Source: Bacteriovoracaceae bacterium UBA6144 (GTDB lineage: Bacteria > Bdellovibrionota > Bacteriovoracia > Bacteriovoracales > Bacteriovoracaceae). Taken from it: a stretch of 43,593 nucleotides of DNA. Positions 8,209 to 15,194 of the stretch are shown here, in pieces. The stretch covers positions 1-43,593 of the forward strand of contig DIVA01000021.1 in the NCBI GenBank assembly GCA_002435705.1, in the 5' to 3' direction. Under the pieces are notes generated by a model. That model did not search any database. It was not told where the DNA came from and saw only the letters and a program-made list of their open reading frames with translations. Position 1 is the first letter of the stretch. Every line of letters starts with the position of its first letter. The position numbers and the translations under genes were made by a program.

Positions 8209-9024
8209 ATGGAAGTTCGCACACGCCTGGCACCAACACCGAGTGGATTTCTCCACTGGGGCAATTTCTTTAATTTCTGTCTCATTTGGAGATATGCCCG
8301 ACTTCATCAGGGGAGTATTCTCTTGCGCATCGATGACCTCGATCGAGCGCGCACTCAAGAGGAATCACTCACAGATATTTTTGAAACTCTCCGCTGGTTG
8401 GGGTTTGATTGGGATCAAGGCCCTAAGGATGTTCTGGATCTTAAAGAGCATCACTCGCAACAGTTGCGGATGGATTTTTATTTTGAATCTCTCAAAAAAA
8501 TTCCTCACTACGCGTGCGAATGTTCCCGGCAGGATTTAGAAGCACGAGGAGTCGTGGGGTATGATGGATTTTGTCGGCAAAAAAAATTAGTTTTTAGGCC
8601 CGGTGTGCATCAGTTGCGTTTCTCATCCAGTGATCCCAAAAACGATGTGGTGGTGTGGAGGAAAGAAAATCTGGCGGCCTACCACTGGGTGAGTGTGCTG
8701 GACGACGAAAGCTTTCGAATCAATACCATTTTTCGCGGAGAAGACCTGAGAGAGTCGAGTGAAATCCAAAGGGATATAGCGCTGAGTGCAGGATTACAAT
8801 TTTATCCAAGCGCTCAGATCTTGCATCACAAACTCCTAGTCAATGATCAGAACCTTAAACTTTCAAAATCAGATCAAGCTGAGTCGATTCGGGAGTGGAG
8901 ATTAAAGGGAAGTTCGAGAGCCGAAGTTTTTAGAGAGCTATCCCGGAGAGCGCAGTGGCCATCCGGGATAGAGAGTTTAGCTGATCTATTAAAAAATCAC
9001 ACCATTGATCCAAGCACCGAGTGA
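8209..9024 (+). CDS. gluQ: glutamyl-Q tRNA(Asp) synthetase
   Basis: 271 residues. GluQ-RS attaches glutamate to the queuosine base at position 34 of tRNA(Asp); it is a truncated GluRS paralogue lacking the anticodon-binding domain. The class I signature appears as RLAPTPSGFLHWGN (6-19) and a KMSKS-type motif as LKLSKSD near 225. The zinc site that distinguishes GluQ-RS is present: Cys103, Cys105, Tyr118 and Cys122 (CEC...YDGFC). The length and the absence of a C-terminal anticodon domain fit. The last 36 nt overlap the convergent beta-barrel gene. There is no Shine-Dalgarno sequence, but a TACAAT box lies 7 nt upstream of the start. Confidence 0.85.
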   Translation: MEVRTRLAPTPSGFLHWGNFFNFCLIWRYARLHQGSILLRIDDLDRARTQEESLTDIFETLRWLGFDWDQGPKDVLDLKEHHSQQLRMDFYFESLKKIPHYACECSRQDLEARGVVGYDGFCRQKKLVFRPGVHQLRFSSSDPKNDVVVWRKENLAAYHWVSVLDDESFRINTIFRGEDLRESSEIQRDIALSAGLQFYPSAQILHHKLLVNDQNLKLSKSDQAESIREWRLKGSSRAEVFRELSRRAQWPSGIESLADLLKNHTIDPSTE

Positions 9025-9924
9025 GAGCGTTTCTCTACGTGCCTTAAGACTGTCAAAGGGAAAGGTGCGAGCGAATACATAAAGGTTGAGGGCTTTATTG
9101 ATCGCAATCGTTGGCCCGAGGTTGACCGATGTTGTGGGGAAGCGAGTGAACTCAGTTGATTCGTCCATGATACGGTTCACAATCTGGATATCAAAACCAC
9201 CACGCATACCAAAGCGATCATTGATTTGGTAGTTTACTGTTGGAGAGCCACGAAGCTCGAATCTTCTTTTCTCACCAGGATTACGTCCGGCCACGGCCCA
9301 CTGACGATCGAGTGCAGAGTCGTCTCTATAGAAATAAATTCTCGGAGTGAGAACAGAGTAGAGAGACCATTTTTCATTGATCTGATAATTGAGGCCAGCA
9401 AAGAGTCCTGGGTTAAAAATAGTTGTACGGGCGCGCTCGGTGTAGCCGTTGAGCTCAGGGATATCTGTGTTGAAAGCTCCTTTCAAACTCCAGTTTTTCC
9501 CTGAAAGAAGGCGACCAGAGATCCCTACACGCATTCCCTGAAAGCGCCACTCGCGAGTGTCGTGGCTGATTTCGCCGCCAGGAACATTCGTGCGGATCAT
9601 TTCACCACGGTTATTGTGGACGTATTCAACTCTTGCTTGAAGATCCAGGTTAATACTTTGGGTGAGCTTGTAGGTCATGGAGATGTTATTGAAAGCTGAG
9701 TAACCATCGTTCCCATTGATCGGACGACCTCTTTCGTTTTTACCAAGTTTACCGCCGAAGAATCCGGGGTCTTCGAGGGACTGACCATCGTAGAAGGTGA
9801 AGTAAGTCATACCAAAACGCTGGAAGAAGCTATCTGGAACTTTTCCTTCGTTGGTAGAAACTCCAGACTGAGCAAAAGCTGCCAGCGAGAGAACGAGTGA
9901 TAATAAGGCGACAATAAATCTCAT
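8989..9924 (-). CDS. predicted outer-membrane beta-barrel protein
   Basis: 311 residues. A strong GAGGAG lies before the ATG and a clear signal peptide is present (MRFIVALLSLVLSLAAFAQ). The mature chain alternates hydrophobic and polar residues through many strands, such as SMTYKLTQSINLDLQARVEY, RVGISGRLLSG and YSVLTPRIYFY. It ends in WINGVIF, a terminal-phenylalanine signature of barrel proteins recognised by BamA. I cannot name a substrate. The 5' untranslated region contains three tandem heptamers just upstream of the ribosome binding site. The 3' end overlaps gluQ by 36 nt in the opposite direction. Confidence 0.65.
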   Translation of the reverse strand: MRFIVALLSLVLSLAAFAQSGVSTNEGKVPDSFFQRFGMTYFTFYDGQSLEDPGFFGGKLGKNERGRPINGNDGYSAFNNISMTYKLTQSINLDLQARVEYVHNNRGEMIRTNVPGGEISHDTREWRFQGMRVGISGRLLSGKNWSLKGAFNTDIPELNGYTERARTTIFNPGLFAGLNYQINEKWSLYSVLTPRIYFYRDDSALDRQWAVAGRNPGEKRRFELRGSPTVNYQINDRFGMRGGFDIQIVNRIMDESTEFTRFPTTSVNLGPTIAINKALNLYVFARTFPFDSLKARRETLSLGAWINGVIF

Positions 9925-9937
9925 GAAGACTCCTCAA

Positions 9938-9958
9938 TTGGGCGTTGGGTGTTGGGTG
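9938..9958. repeat. three tandem 7-bp repeats in a 5' untranslated region
   Basis: TTGGGCG, TTGGGTG and TTGGGTG follow each other without a gap, ending close to the GAGGAG ribosome binding site of the minus-strand barrel gene (CACCCAA repeats in the mRNA sense). Copy-number change would alter the leader length but not the reading frame. Confidence 0.6.
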
Positions 9959-10073
9959 TGTCTATCGAATGAGAGAGATAGTTTCAAATGATAATTTTCA
10001 GTGTGAGAGATCTTAACAAAAGCTTGATCAAAATGGTGTCAAACTGCTCCAAGCTTCAATCACAGTTGTGAAA

Positions 10074-10101
10074 ACAAAAAAGCCCCGCATTGAGCGAGGC
10101 T
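10074..10101 (-). terminator. Rho-independent terminator
   Basis: On the minus strand AGCCTCGC, loop TCAAT and GCGGGGCT form an 8-bp stem with one G-U pair, directly followed by a run of T (plus-strand A at 10076-10080 and 10071-10074). It lies 26 nt beyond the stop of the small basic protein gene and is the clearest intrinsic terminator in the window. Confidence 0.8.
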
Positions 10102-10127
10102 TCTTTGTAATAATTTTTTAAAAGCGA

Positions 10128-10229
10128 TTAGGCTTTTGCTTTTCTCAAACGCGCAGCTCTTCTCTTCTTAGATCCAACCTTGCGGCGACCTTTAGCGTGC
10201 TTGCGGCGGTGACGGCTACCGTTAGCCAT
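10128..10229 (-). CDS. very small, highly basic protein (33 residues), ribosome-associated-like
   Basis: An uninterrupted 33-codon frame begins MANGSRHRRKHAKGRRK and ends RRAARLRKAKA. Sixteen of 33 residues are Lys/Arg and two are His. A canonical AAGGAG (10237-10242 on the complement) lies 7 nt before the ATG, and a strong intrinsic terminator follows the stop, so this looks like a real, separately expressed gene. Composition resembles tiny ribosomal proteins such as bTHX or bL36-type tails, but the sequence does not match one I can name. A DNA- or RNA-binding role is possible. The methyltransferase operon stops 68 nt upstream on the same strand. Confidence 0.75.
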   Translation of the reverse strand: MANGSRHRRKHAKGRRKVGSKKRRAARLRKAKA

Positions 10230-10273
10230 GTGAGTACTCCTTTGTCCCAATATTAAGTCTGAGCATCATAATC

Positions 10274-10295
10274 ACTTGGATCGTGATCGCCAAGT
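10274..10295 (-). other. hairpin just after the cmoAB operon stop
   Basis: ACTTGG (10274-10279) and CCAAGT (10290-10295) form a perfect 6-bp inverted repeat around a loop that can pair further (ATC/GAT). It begins 3 nt beyond the stop of the third methyltransferase gene. It lacks a T-run on the minus strand, so it is at best a weak or factor-assisted terminator or an mRNA 3'-end stabiliser. Confidence 0.3.
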
Positions 10296-10297
10296 AT

Positions 10298-11089
10298 TTA
10301 TTGCTTCTCGAACACACGAAACTGAATAGGAGAGTAGTTTCCAATATTTTTTGGAAGAGCTTGCGCAAAAAACTCCCACACTCTCTCACTGGCGGGCGTA
10401 TTTTCATTGGTAAAAAGATGCTGAAACACACGGGAAAGAAAGAAATGACTCGAGAGAGCGTTTTGAGGTTCTACGCCTGACACTTCGCATAGACCTAATT
10501 TGAGCAGTGTGTCGACACAGGCCTCTTTTAAATAACGATTGTGAGATGAAATCGGGACTTCACTCAGTTTGTTCTCCAGGCGAGCCGCCTTGAGCTCCAT
10601 CCAAGATTCATAAAAGCTCTCAACCATGATGTAGTGGCCACCGACAGTGAGCATGCGAGTGATATTTTGAAAGGCTGCTTCCTGCCACTTCCACTCTAAA
10701 AGATTAATCACCGAGCGTTCAGTGATGATGACATCAAACTCGCCTAAACTCAGAGACTCTCGCATATCACCGTGATGAATCGTGAGGCCCGGAAGATCTC
10801 TTTGGCGCGCGAGCTCAACCAGCTCTGGCACAAACTCTAGTCCCACAAGCGTTGAGCCTGCAAAGTGTTCCCAGAGCACACTCAAGAGATGCCCATTTCC
10901 ACAGCCCAGATCCAGGATGCGGGCCTTGTCGGGGGAGATTCCGCGTGTGCGTAATGAGTGCTGGGTTTGAGCGATGATGAAATCACTCTCTCTTTGGCGA
11001 ATGACTTTATCTTGCATGGACATCTGGCCCTGCAGACCCCAGTTCTTAGCGAGATTTTTATAATGATTCAAAATAATCTGGTCTTTCAT
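10298..11089 (-). CDS. class I SAM-dependent methyltransferase coupled to cmoAB
   Basis: 263 residues. Motif I is ARILDLGCGNGHLLS (about 56-70), the acidic motif II follows in TLVGLEFVPELVELA, and motif III/IV appears as GEFDVIITERSVINLLEW. The ATG overlaps the cmoB stop in an ATGA junction, making it the third gene of a cmoA-cmoB-methyltransferase operon. In E. coli the cmo5U34 made by CmoA/CmoB can be methyl-esterified by CmoM. This protein does not look closely like E. coli CmoM outside the SAM fold, so it could be a functional counterpart or an unrelated methyltransferase. Substrate is not known. Confidence 0.75.
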   Translation of the reverse strand: MKDQIILNHYKNLAKNWGLQGQMSMQDKVIRQRESDFIIAQTQHSLRTRGISPDKARILDLGCGNGHLLSVLWEHFAGSTLVGLEFVPELVELARQRDLPGLTIHHGDMRESLSLGEFDVIITERSVINLLEWKWQEAAFQNITRMLTVGGHYIMVESFYESWMELKAARLENKLSEVPISSHNRYLKEACVDTLLKLGLCEVSGVEPQNALSSHFFLSRVFQHLFTNENTPASERVWEFFAQALPKNIGNYSPIQFRVFEKQ

Positions 11090-11934
11090 AGCATGCGGCT
11101 CGCTTTGATGAGGAAGCGCTCGGGATAGGGTTCGCCTTCAATCGTGAGGCGAGGGTTTGTGGGATGGATAGCATCTTTAAAGCTATGAGGGGCACTCCAC
11201 TCAGTGGATCTTTGCTCTTCTTCACCTTCCCAAGAGGTGGAGAGGACTTCGATCTCGATGAACTTCAAACGCTCAAGGATTTTAATCAGAGACTTGAGCG
11301 TGGGGAGCATCCACACATTGGGCATTCCTGCGTAGCGCTCTCCGGGGACATAGAGGCGCTCATCGTCGCCGGCAATGCCGATGGTTTCAAGATAGAGCGT
11401 GCCTTTATTTTTCAGGGCCTCTCGGATGTGCAGGAGCTGCGCTAGTGGGTCACGGTGATGATAGAACACACCCATGTAGACTATGCCATCAAAGGAGCGG
11501 GAGAGCTGTTCCGTGTGTTCGGCTCCCAGGAGATAGAGTTTTTGTGTCTCATCGGGCGTGAAGTGCTCGATGTACTTCCACTGCAAATAATTGAGAGGCC
11601 CAGGGTCAAAGCCTGTCACATGGGCGCCCAAGGCAGAAAGTTTTCGCATATAAAAACCATTGCCACAGCCGATATCGAGAAAATCTCGTCCCTCAATGCG
11701 ACCCAAAAAGGGCGCCAGGCGCTGCCATTTTTTTTCACTCACCCATTCACTGTCGATGGTGAACTCGGGCAGGGTGAAGGGACCTTTGCGCCAGGGTTTG
11801 AGTTGCAGGGCCATGTCACGGGAGTAGTCGCCCGTCATCATGGCTTTTAAGAGCTCACCCTGTTTTGAGTGCATCAACTGCGAGAGGCGCTCGTCGTGGA
11901 TGATTTGGAGTTGTTTGGGAAGCTGAAAGCTCAT
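11086..11934 (-). CDS. cmoB: tRNA U34 carboxymethyltransferase
   Basis: 282 residues from the ATG at 11934, which sits in an ATGA overlap with the cmoA stop. Upstream in-frame codons are not needed. CmoB transfers a carboxymethyl group from carboxy-SAM to 5-hydroxyuridine at wobble position 34, giving cmo5U. Family hallmarks are present in order: RKGPF (about 49-53), TIDSEWVSEKKW, LDIGCGNGFYMRKLSALGAH (SAM-fold motif I), YMGVFYHHRDPL, LVPGERYAGMPNVW-type segment (VPGERYAGMPNVW) and the STEWSAP segment near the C-terminus. Length is slightly below the E. coli protein's. It is co-transcribed with cmoA, which supplies its cofactor. Confidence 0.93.
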   Translation of the reverse strand: MSFQLPKQLQIIHDERLSQLMHSKQGELLKAMMTGDYSRDMALQLKPWRKGPFTLPEFTIDSEWVSEKKWQRLAPFLGRIEGRDFLDIGCGNGFYMRKLSALGAHVTGFDPGPLNYLQWKYIEHFTPDETQKLYLLGAEHTEQLSRSFDGIVYMGVFYHHRDPLAQLLHIREALKNKGTLYLETIGIAGDDERLYVPGERYAGMPNVWMLPTLKSLIKILERLKFIEIEVLSTSWEGEEEQRSTEWSAPHSFKDAIHPTNPRLTIEGEPYPERFLIKASRML

Positions 11935-12668
11935 GCCCGCTTTATAGCAAGATAAGTGACAAATGGCCCCCATCTTAAAAGCATTTCTACCGGACCAAAG
12001 CCCGCCTTTTTGAGAGTTTCCGTTTGCTCTTCTGGTTTGAGCGGGATTAGAACGTTCTCGAGGGCCTCGCGTTTCTGGGAAATCTCGAGCTGCGAGTAGC
12101 CGTTTTGTCCCTTGAAGTCATAATAAATATCAGTCACGAGGTCCTGGAGTTCATCACTGTCGGCCTGAACTTTCTCGGCCAGGATCAAGACACCACCGGG
12201 ACGCAGGGCCTGGAAGATTTTCTTTAAAAGCGGCAGGCGCTCGGCTTTGGGCAGAAACTGCAGAGTGTAGTTCATCACCACCGCGCCACAGGGCTCAAGT
12301 TCCACTTTGGTGATGTCGGCCAGGTCAATGTGGGCGCGCTTAAGACCAAAGGCCTTCATTTTGAGAGAGGCTTTCTCCACCATCGGGCCTGAGGTATCAA
12401 GGCCTATAAGCTTGAGGTCTAGCTCTTTCAGGGCCCCACCAATCTGCACCAGAGCGGAACCCGTCGAGCAGCCGAGATCATAAACGGTGTCGCCTTTCAT
12501 CAAAAGACGAGCGAGGAGATCAACGGTGAGTTGTTGGTTTTCACGGTAAAGGGGAACGGAGCGGGTCACCATATCATCAAAGACCTCAGCCACTTCAGCA
12601 TTGAAGTTAAAGGGCTGAATGCGCTCAAGTGGCGTGGCAAAATACTTATCTTTTTTTGAGGCTTCCAT
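11931..12668 (-). CDS. cmoA: carboxy-SAM synthase
   Basis: 245 residues using the ATG at 12668, preceded by CGGAG 4 nt upstream; this gives almost exactly the E. coli length (247), whereas longer in-frame starts would add a basic extension with no family match. CmoA converts SAM and prephenate to carboxy-SAM for CmoB. Visible family motifs include FNFNAEVAEVFDDMVTRSVP, VYDLGCSTGSALV (motif I), MNYTLQFLP, RPGGVLILAEK, and YDFKGQNGYSQLEISQKREA followed by LENVL. It is the first gene of a three-gene operon joined by ATGA overlaps. Confidence 0.93.
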   Translation of the reverse strand: MEASKKDKYFATPLERIQPFNFNAEVAEVFDDMVTRSVPLYRENQQLTVDLLARLLMKGDTVYDLGCSTGSALVQIGGALKELDLKLIGLDTSGPMVEKASLKMKAFGLKRAHIDLADITKVELEPCGAVVMNYTLQFLPKAERLPLLKKIFQALRPGGVLILAEKVQADSDELQDLVTDIYYDFKGQNGYSQLEISQKREALENVLIPLKPEEQTETLKKAGFGPVEMLLRWGPFVTYLAIKRA

Positions 12669-12772
12669 AATACTCCGAAAGTCCTCACTTTGCCGCATGA
12701 GCACATTCATGACAAGAGGTGCATTTTGACCCTGTAAAAACCCCAATCTTCTTGCTCTAAGGGGTTTCAACT

Positions 12773-12778
12773 TATACT
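12773..12778 (+). promoter_or_regulatory. -10-like box upstream of divergent methyltransferase
   Basis: TATACT (five of six consensus bases) ends 10 nt before the ATG at 12789, predicting a leader of only a few nucleotides. A TTG-containing -35 candidate (TTGCTC, 12752-12757) lies 15 nt upstream. No Shine-Dalgarno sequence is visible. Confidence 0.42.
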
Positions 12779-12788
12779 GTGCTCGACT

Positions 12789-13460
12789 ATGCAGCCTTCT
12801 TCTTTTCAAAGCTTAACCCCTGATGATTGCCAGCGCACTGATGAGTGGCTGGGGTTAGAGATCAATCGGATTGAACTCGATCTTTTAAAGGTGGCCCAGA
12901 CGACTCTGCCTACTGGGGACGTGTCGAGTTGGGGGAAATCCATGCATGATGCTCAAAGCTGGGTGGGTCTGCATCCTCAAACATTACTCACGCCCTATCA
13001 GGAACTCTCATGGATGTGTGAATGCGTGAAAGATCAAAGTGGGCATGTGGTGGATCTGGGAGCTGGCTACGGTCGACTGGGAATGGTCATGCAGCAGAAG
13101 CTTCCCAAAGCCTTTTACACCGGAGTGGAGATCGTCCGGGAACGGGTGGATGAAGGGAATCGGATCTTCGGGCTTTTAGGCAGTGAGAAAGCGCGGCTCA
13201 TCGCTGCGGATCTTGCGACCACGAGCTACGAGTTGCCGATGGGGGATTGTTATTTCATCTATGACTACGGAACACTTGATCACATCCGCTGGACGATGGG
13301 ACAGCTGCAAAACCTCTCAGACATTCATCGCTTCCAGATCGTCGCAAGAGGCGCAGGGATTCGCTCTCTGATCGACATGGCCCATCCGTGGTTACATAAA
13401 ATAGAGAATCCCTATGAGGAGTATTTCTCTCTCTACCAAACACACCTGACTTATTCGTAG
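12789..13460 (+). CDS. predicted class I SAM-dependent methyltransferase
   Basis: 223 residues. The motif HVVDLGAGYGRLGMVMQQ (about 86-103) followed by FYTGVEIVRERVDEGNRIFG is a Rossmann-type SAM site; the spacing and the GVE after the glycine loop recall DOT1-like and related methyltransferases. Residues 1-80 are a helical N-terminal region (SFQSLTPDDCQRTDEWLGLE). It diverges from cmoA across about 120 nt. There is no Shine-Dalgarno sequence; TATACT lies just upstream. The last 10 nt overlap the convergent cysteine-rich protein gene. Substrate unknown. Confidence 0.65.
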   Translation: MQPSSFQSLTPDDCQRTDEWLGLEINRIELDLLKVAQTTLPTGDVSSWGKSMHDAQSWVGLHPQTLLTPYQELSWMCECVKDQSGHVVDLGAGYGRLGMVMQQKLPKAFYTGVEIVRERVDEGNRIFGLLGSEKARLIAADLATTSYELPMGDCYFIYDYGTLDHIRWTMGQLQNLSDIHRFQIVARGAGIRSLIDMAHPWLHKIENPYEEYFSLYQTHLTYS

Positions 13461-13801
13461 ATGATTTTGCACTCGCGCAGGCACTGCGCTCTATTACGTG
13501 CCCGACCTGAGAGAGCGAAGGTGATACCCTGTTGGTTGGCCCGCAGATCAGCGATCTCGGCGTTGCCTGAACCGAAGAGATCTATGATCTCTTTCACCAC
13601 GCCTACATTAAAGCTCTCCATGGCCCCACAGCGAAGAGCGAGGTAGCAGGAGAGTGAGCAGTGTTTAGTCTTATCTGAGACCGGGAGAGTTTTAAGTTCT
13701 TGATAAAAGCTTCTGCCCACGATGGCGGAGCAGAGGAACTTTTCTTCAGCCGCCTGTGATGGGCTTGAGAGTTGCAAGAGAAGAGCTAAAAAAATAAACA
13801 T
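13451..13801 (-). CDS. small secreted cysteine-rich protein
   Basis: 116 residues. Signal peptide MFIFLALLLQLSSPSQA with cleavage likely before AEEKF. The mature part carries six cysteines: one near residue 24, a CSLSC pair (48/52), one near 58 and CLREC (about 106/110), compatible with three disulfides. A segment GNAEIADLRANQQGITFALS looks conserved-domain-like, but I cannot name it. The start has no usable Shine-Dalgarno (AGGGA abuts the ATG); TATTGT on the complement of 13807-13812 is 5 nt upstream, a leaderless-type arrangement. The 3' end overlaps the convergent methyltransferase by 10 nt. Confidence 0.6.
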   Translation of the reverse strand: MFIFLALLLQLSSPSQAAEEKFLCSAIVGRSFYQELKTLPVSDKTKHCSLSCYLALRCGAMESFNVGVVKEIIDLFGSGNAEIADLRANQQGITFALSGRARNRAQCLRECKIIYE

Positions 13802-13851
13802 TCCCTACAATAGAACGATAAGGGTGGGGAGCAGAGGGGAGTATGAAAAGA

Positions 13852-14031
13852 TTATGGGTTTTTTCTGATCTCAACTGACTGAAGCCAGTCAGAGCACTGT
13901 TTTTCTACGAGCTTTTGGAGCGTAGATTTTACTTCAGCCGAGAGGCTTAGGTCTTTTTCGATGGTTTCAAAGGCTTTTGCAAGAGAGGCGGAACCGATCA
14001 ATGCAAGGGCCATGCTTAAAGATTGTTTCAT
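13852..14031 (-). CDS. 59-residue predicted secreted peptide
   Basis: A complete small frame with a convincing signal peptide (MKQSLSMALALIGSASLAKA) and a 39-residue mature part rich in E/K/S with a single cysteine (KLVEKQCSDWLQS). TTGTCA (complement of 14063-14068), 17 nt, then TAAATG (complement of 14040-14045) form a plausible promoter ending 8 nt before the ATG; the Shine-Dalgarno is poor. It sits between the cysteine-rich protein and a lipocalin on the same strand and fills what would otherwise be a 267-nt gap. Function unknown. Confidence 0.5.
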   Translation of the reverse strand: MKQSLSMALALIGSASLAKAFETIEKDLSLSAEVKSTLQKLVEKQCSDWLQSVEIRKNP

Positions 14032-14068
14032 GGCCCAGACATTTATTTTAATTTTAGTACTCTGACAA

Positions 14069-14605
14069 CTAGTTTTTCCAAGTTGGAGTCACAACCATTC
14101 TTTCTACGTCAAAACCTTCACGGCGAGCGACTGCTTTGAGGCTCTCGATGATGTTGGCATCAAGTTCAGGTGTACGAGAAAGAATCCATAGGAACTCACG
14201 AGTCGGAGAACCAACCAGGACGTATGAATAGTCAGAGGCGAGGTCAAGGATCCAGTAATCACCTGCAAAGAGACCAAAGCGGTTAAAGAAAGGCACGAAG
14301 CTGACTTTAAGTTTTGAATTGGTTTTTTTGTCCGCCACACTCGCGATCGCCTTGGCAACGTTATCGCCTTTGGTTTTTTTACAGGTGTTCACCACGTTCA
14401 CTTTTCCATCACGGCGAAGTGAATACTCAGCCTTGGTGGCAAGGCACCCTTTCTGAAAGGAGTTGGGGAACTTTTCAATTTCATACCAAGTACCCACGTA
14501 CTGAGTGAGATCCACGAAATCCACTGTGCGCACACTAGAGCCGGATGAAGCACAGGCGACAAGACTTGCGAGCGAGAGCAGACCAGCGATTAAGAAATTT
14601 TTCAT
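14069..14605 (-). CDS. Blc-type bacterial lipocalin lipoprotein
   Basis: 178 residues. GGAGG precedes the ATG. A lipoprotein signal with lipobox LVAC (Cys18) is followed by the lipocalin signature YVGTWYEIEKFPNSFQKGC (about 36-54). Further conserved lipocalin segments are FAGDYWILDLASDYSYVLVG and LWILSRTPELD. Blc proteins are outer-membrane-anchored beta-barrel carriers that bind fatty acids or lysophospholipids and respond to envelope stress. A second, more diverged lipocalin lies on the other side of the adjacent haemoglobin gene; both share TVDFVD before the GTW motif, indicating a local duplication. Confidence 0.88.
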   Translation of the reverse strand: MKNFLIAGLLSLASLVACASSGSSVRTVDFVDLTQYVGTWYEIEKFPNSFQKGCLATKAEYSLRRDGKVNVVNTCKKTKGDNVAKAIASVADKKTNSKLKVSFVPFFNRFGLFAGDYWILDLASDYSYVLVGSPTREFLWILSRTPELDANIIESLKAVARREGFDVERMVVTPTWKN

Positions 14606-14739
14606 AACTAAGACCTCCGATGTTATCGTTATAGAGATTTTGATGGTTTAGAGGAACTAGACAGGACTTGTACAGAAAACTCTTCAGTCTGACAAAGATC
14701 AGCTCCAGATGAGTTCAAAAAATGGCGATAAGTCGAAAT

Positions 14740-15171
14740 ATGAGTAAGAACTACACAGATACTGAACTTGAAGATTGGCTGTATAAGATCACGGCGCGCT
14801 TTTATGAGCTGGCCTACCAAGACCCATGGCTGGGAGAGGTGTTTAAAGTGGTGCCGCAGGAATTCATCACGGCTCAACAGACCGACTTCATGCTGAGTCT
14901 CTTTGGGGGCCCCAAGCGCTACTCAGGCCGCCACGCCACAGATGCTCATCCACATATTTTTATCAATGAAGAGATGTGGCAGCAGCGGGAAAATATTCTT
15001 CGCCGGGCCTTGCAAGAAGTCAGTGCTCCTCAGGACATTGCAGAGAAGTGGCTCAAAATTGACGAGGCTTTTAAAAAATCCATCGTCATGAAAGATCCCA
15101 GCGAGTGTAAACGCCGCTTTCCCACCGATGATTTAATCATCGTGCCTAACCCTTGTCGAAAAGTCGCCTGA
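14740..15171 (+). CDS. truncated haemoglobin
   Basis: 143 residues from the ATG at 14740; an alternative in-frame ATG at 14722 would add six residues. The globin pattern is visible as FYELAYQDPWLGEVF (helices B-C/E), FMLSLFGGPKRYSGR (E-F), then DAHPHIFINEEMW with a proximal histidine candidate at His70 or His72, and a long G-H helical tail. Such proteins bind haem and usually handle O2, NO or peroxide. It lies between two lipocalin genes and is divergent from the first. There is no Shine-Dalgarno; GATAAG (14727-14732) is 7 nt upstream. A 12-codon upstream frame (14709-14747) overlaps the start. Confidence 0.8.
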   Translation: MSKNYTDTELEDWLYKITARFYELAYQDPWLGEVFKVVPQEFITAQQTDFMLSLFGGPKRYSGRHATDAHPHIFINEEMWQQRENILRRALQEVSAPQDIAEKWLKIDEAFKKSIVMKDPSECKRRFPTDDLIIVPNPCRKVA

Positions 15172-15194
15172 AGCATTTGTGCTAGAGTATAAAG

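Noticed and set aside
8098..8358. 86-residue minus-strand frame overlapping the gluQ start
   Set aside because: It lies antisense to the conserved class I signature of GluQ-RS, has no ribosome binding site and no recognisable sequence.
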